NCBI GenBank assembly: GCA_013362555.1
Contig: JABFVX010000030.1
Coordinates: 1-6,976 of the forward strand
Direction of reading: 5' to 3'
DNA: 6,976 bases
From: Mycobacteriaceae bacterium
GTDB lineage: Bacteria > Actinomycetota > Actinomycetes > Mycobacteriales > Mycobacteriaceae
Part shown: positions 6,038 to 6,976 of the stretch, piece after piece
How positions within the stretch are numbered: position 1 is the first letter of the stretch
Layout: each line of letters begins with the position of its first letter
Notes under the pieces: model-generated
The model's input: the letters and a program-made list of their open reading frames with translations, nothing else
What the model was told of the DNA's origin: nothing
Database searches by the model: none
Program-made: the position numbers and the translations under genes

Positions 6038-6056
6038 TTAGGTTAGCATTACCTAA
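6038..6056 (-). promoter_or_regulatory. IdeR/DtxR iron box of the salicylate synthase gene
   Basis: The plus strand reads TTAGGTTAGCATTACCTAA, matching 16 of 19 positions of the iron box TTAGGTTAGGCTAACCTAA, with outer arms TTAGGT/ACCTAA intact. It lies 12 nt upstream of the GTG and 33 nt upstream of the TTG start. It covers the stop codon (6053-6055) of the FepC-type ATPase. An operator here implies a promoter for salicylate synthase separate from that of the importer genes. Binding by an iron-loaded regulator is inferred. Confidence 0.87.
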
Positions 6057-6919
6057 TTACTGGCGGGAGTGCTTGCCGTGTGGCGAACATCTCGGTCGAC
6101 CAGCACGTGCCTGCGGCCGATCGGGATCACCATCGGGCGGCCGGACACCGGGCACCGGGTCACCTCGCTGTCGAGACCGAACACGGTACGCAGCAGGACG
6201 GCGTCGACAATGTCGGCAGGCGCGCCCGCGGCGACGACCCGGCCCTCGGCCATCACGACCAACTGGTCGCTGTAGCGGATCGCCAGATTCAGGTCGTGCA
6301 GCACCATGACCACGGTCCGGCCGAGCTCGGAATGCAGCTGGTCGACGAGGTCCAGCACGTCGAGCGAATGCGCCAGGTCCAGGTAGGTGGTCGGCTCGTC
6401 GAGCAGCAGGATGTCGGTGCCCTGCGCCAAAGCCATGGAAATCCAGGCGCGTTGGCGCTGCCCGCCGGACAGCTCGTCGAGCGGGCGGTCGGCGAGCTCG
6501 GCAATTCCCGTCTGCGCCAAGGCATCGGCGACCTCGGCTTCGTCCGTGCGTGACCACTGCCGCAGCCACGACTGGTGGGGGTGGCGGCCGCGTGCGACGA
6601 GATCGGCGACGGTGATTCCTTCGGGCGCGATCGGAGTCTGCGGCAGCATGCCGAGCACCTGTGCCACGTCGCGGGTCCGCATCGACGAAATCGCCTTGCC
6701 GTCCAACAGCACCCGGCCCGCGCTGGGAGCGAGCAGCCTGCCCAGTGCGCGCAGCAGCGTCGACTTGCCGCAGCCGTTGGGCCCGATGATCGTGGTCACC
6801 ACGCCCGGTCGGACGTCGAGGCTGAGGTCGTCGATGATCACGCGCCCGTCGTAGCCCAGCCGCACGTGCTCGGCCGACAGCGACGGATGGTTCGGCGACG
6901 GGGGTTTGCGGGCAGTCAC
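6053..6919 (-). CDS. ferric-siderophore ABC importer ATP-binding protein (FepC/FecE family)
   Basis: This 288-residue ATPase would drive uptake of a ferric siderophore through FecCD-type permeases at the inner membrane. Motifs in order: Walker A GPNGCGKST (46-54), Q-loop Q94 in LPQTP, ABC signature LSGGQRQR (150-157), Walker B ILLLDEP (170-176), D-loop TYLDL, and switch histidine H208 in VLHDLN. The tail CPVSGRPMVIPIGR (256-269) is common in actinobacterial members. The length is close to the family norm of about 260-290. The GTG start at 6919 is supported by GGAAGG at 6927-6932, 7 nt upstream, and by a 4-bp GTGA overlap with the upstream permease. The stop codon lies inside the iron box of the next gene. 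The substrate is inferred to be the salicylate-capped siderophore made with the neighbouring enzymes; xenosiderophore uptake is also possible. Confidence 0.93.
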   Translation of the reverse strand: MTARKPPSPNHPSLSAEHVRLGYDGRVIIDDLSLDVRPGVVTTIIGPNGCGKSTLLRALGRLLAPSAGRVLLDGKAISSMRTRDVAQVLGMLPQTPIAPEGITVADLVARGRHPHQSWLRQWSRTDEAEVADALAQTGIAELADRPLDELSGGQRQRAWISMALAQGTDILLLDEPTTYLDLAHSLDVLDLVDQLHSELGRTVVMVLHDLNLAIRYSDQLVVMAEGRVVAAGAPADIVDAVLLRTVFGLDSEVTRCPVSGRPMVIPIGRRHVLVDRDVRHTASTPASN

Positions 6920-6976
6920 AGGGTCGCCTTCCGATTGGCGCGGACGAGTAGGTACAGCAGCAGCGGCGCGCCCGCC
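6916..6976 (-). CDS. FecCD-family siderophore importer permease, C-terminal end only
   Basis: Only the last 19 residues are in the window: AGAPLLLYLLVRANRKATL and a TGA at 6918-6916. The gene runs off the right edge. The pattern GAPLLLYLLVR resembles the G.P.F..LL.R ending of BtuC/FepD/FecCD permeases, where the last helix is followed by a short basic tail. The stop overlaps the GTG of the ATPase by 4 bp, so the two are translated from one mRNA. The family call rests on this short tail plus the FepC-type ATPase next to it. Confidence 0.75.
   Translation of the reverse strand, partial: AGAPLLLYLLVRANRKATL

Overview
The window is GC-rich (nearly every third codon position is G or C) and has dense, tightly packed genes with GTG and TTG starts. 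It carries IdeR/DtxR-type iron boxes and mycobactin/nocobactin-type salicylate genes. This points to an actinobacterium of the Mycobacteriales, most likely Nocardia or a close relative. The genus is inferred from gene content; no rRNA or other phylogenetic marker is present.

Layout from left to right. (1) Positions 1-2008, plus strand: the 3' part of a DrrA-type ABC exporter ATPase, interrupted by an in-frame amber codon at 34-36. It is followed by two ABC-2 permeases, and the three genes are joined by 4-bp GTGA/ATGA overlaps. (2) 2009-2083: a short convergent gap filled by a 51-bp palindrome. (3) 2084-2836, minus strand: a siderophore-interacting FAD protein (ferric-siderophore reductase family). 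(4) 2837-2909: a divergent promoter region with a 32-bp palindrome containing two overlapping iron boxes. (5) 2910-4535, plus strand: a salicyl-AMP ligase (MbtA/EntE family). (6) 4536-4672: a convergent gap with two more copies of the palindrome. (7) 4673-6004, minus strand: salicylate synthase (MbtI family). (8) 6053-6919 and 6916-6976, minus strand: a FepC-type ATPase and the last 19 residues of a FecCD-type permease of a ferric-siderophore importer. An iron box at 6038-6056 covers the ATPase stop codon and serves the salicylate synthase.

Together the genes form an iron-acquisition locus. MbtI-type synthase makes salicylate from chorismate. The ligase activates salicylate and loads it onto an NRPS carrier protein, which is not in this window. 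The FepC/FecCD transporter imports the ferric siderophore. The SIP flavoprotein probably releases iron by reduction. The DrrABC-type exporter next door could export the siderophore, but that is inference from position only. The pairing of salicylate synthase with salicyl-AMP ligase away from the NRPS genes resembles the nbtS-nbtT cluster that I recall from Nocardia farcinica nocobactin work.

The least ordinary features are a family of about 51-bp palindromes placed 10-14 nt after four stop codons, with compensatory base-pair changes between copies; the nonsense codon in the exporter ATPase; and the iron operator built into the end of an upstream coding sequence. No mobile element, CRISPR array or RNA gene was seen, and no gene-free stretch exceeds 140 bases.
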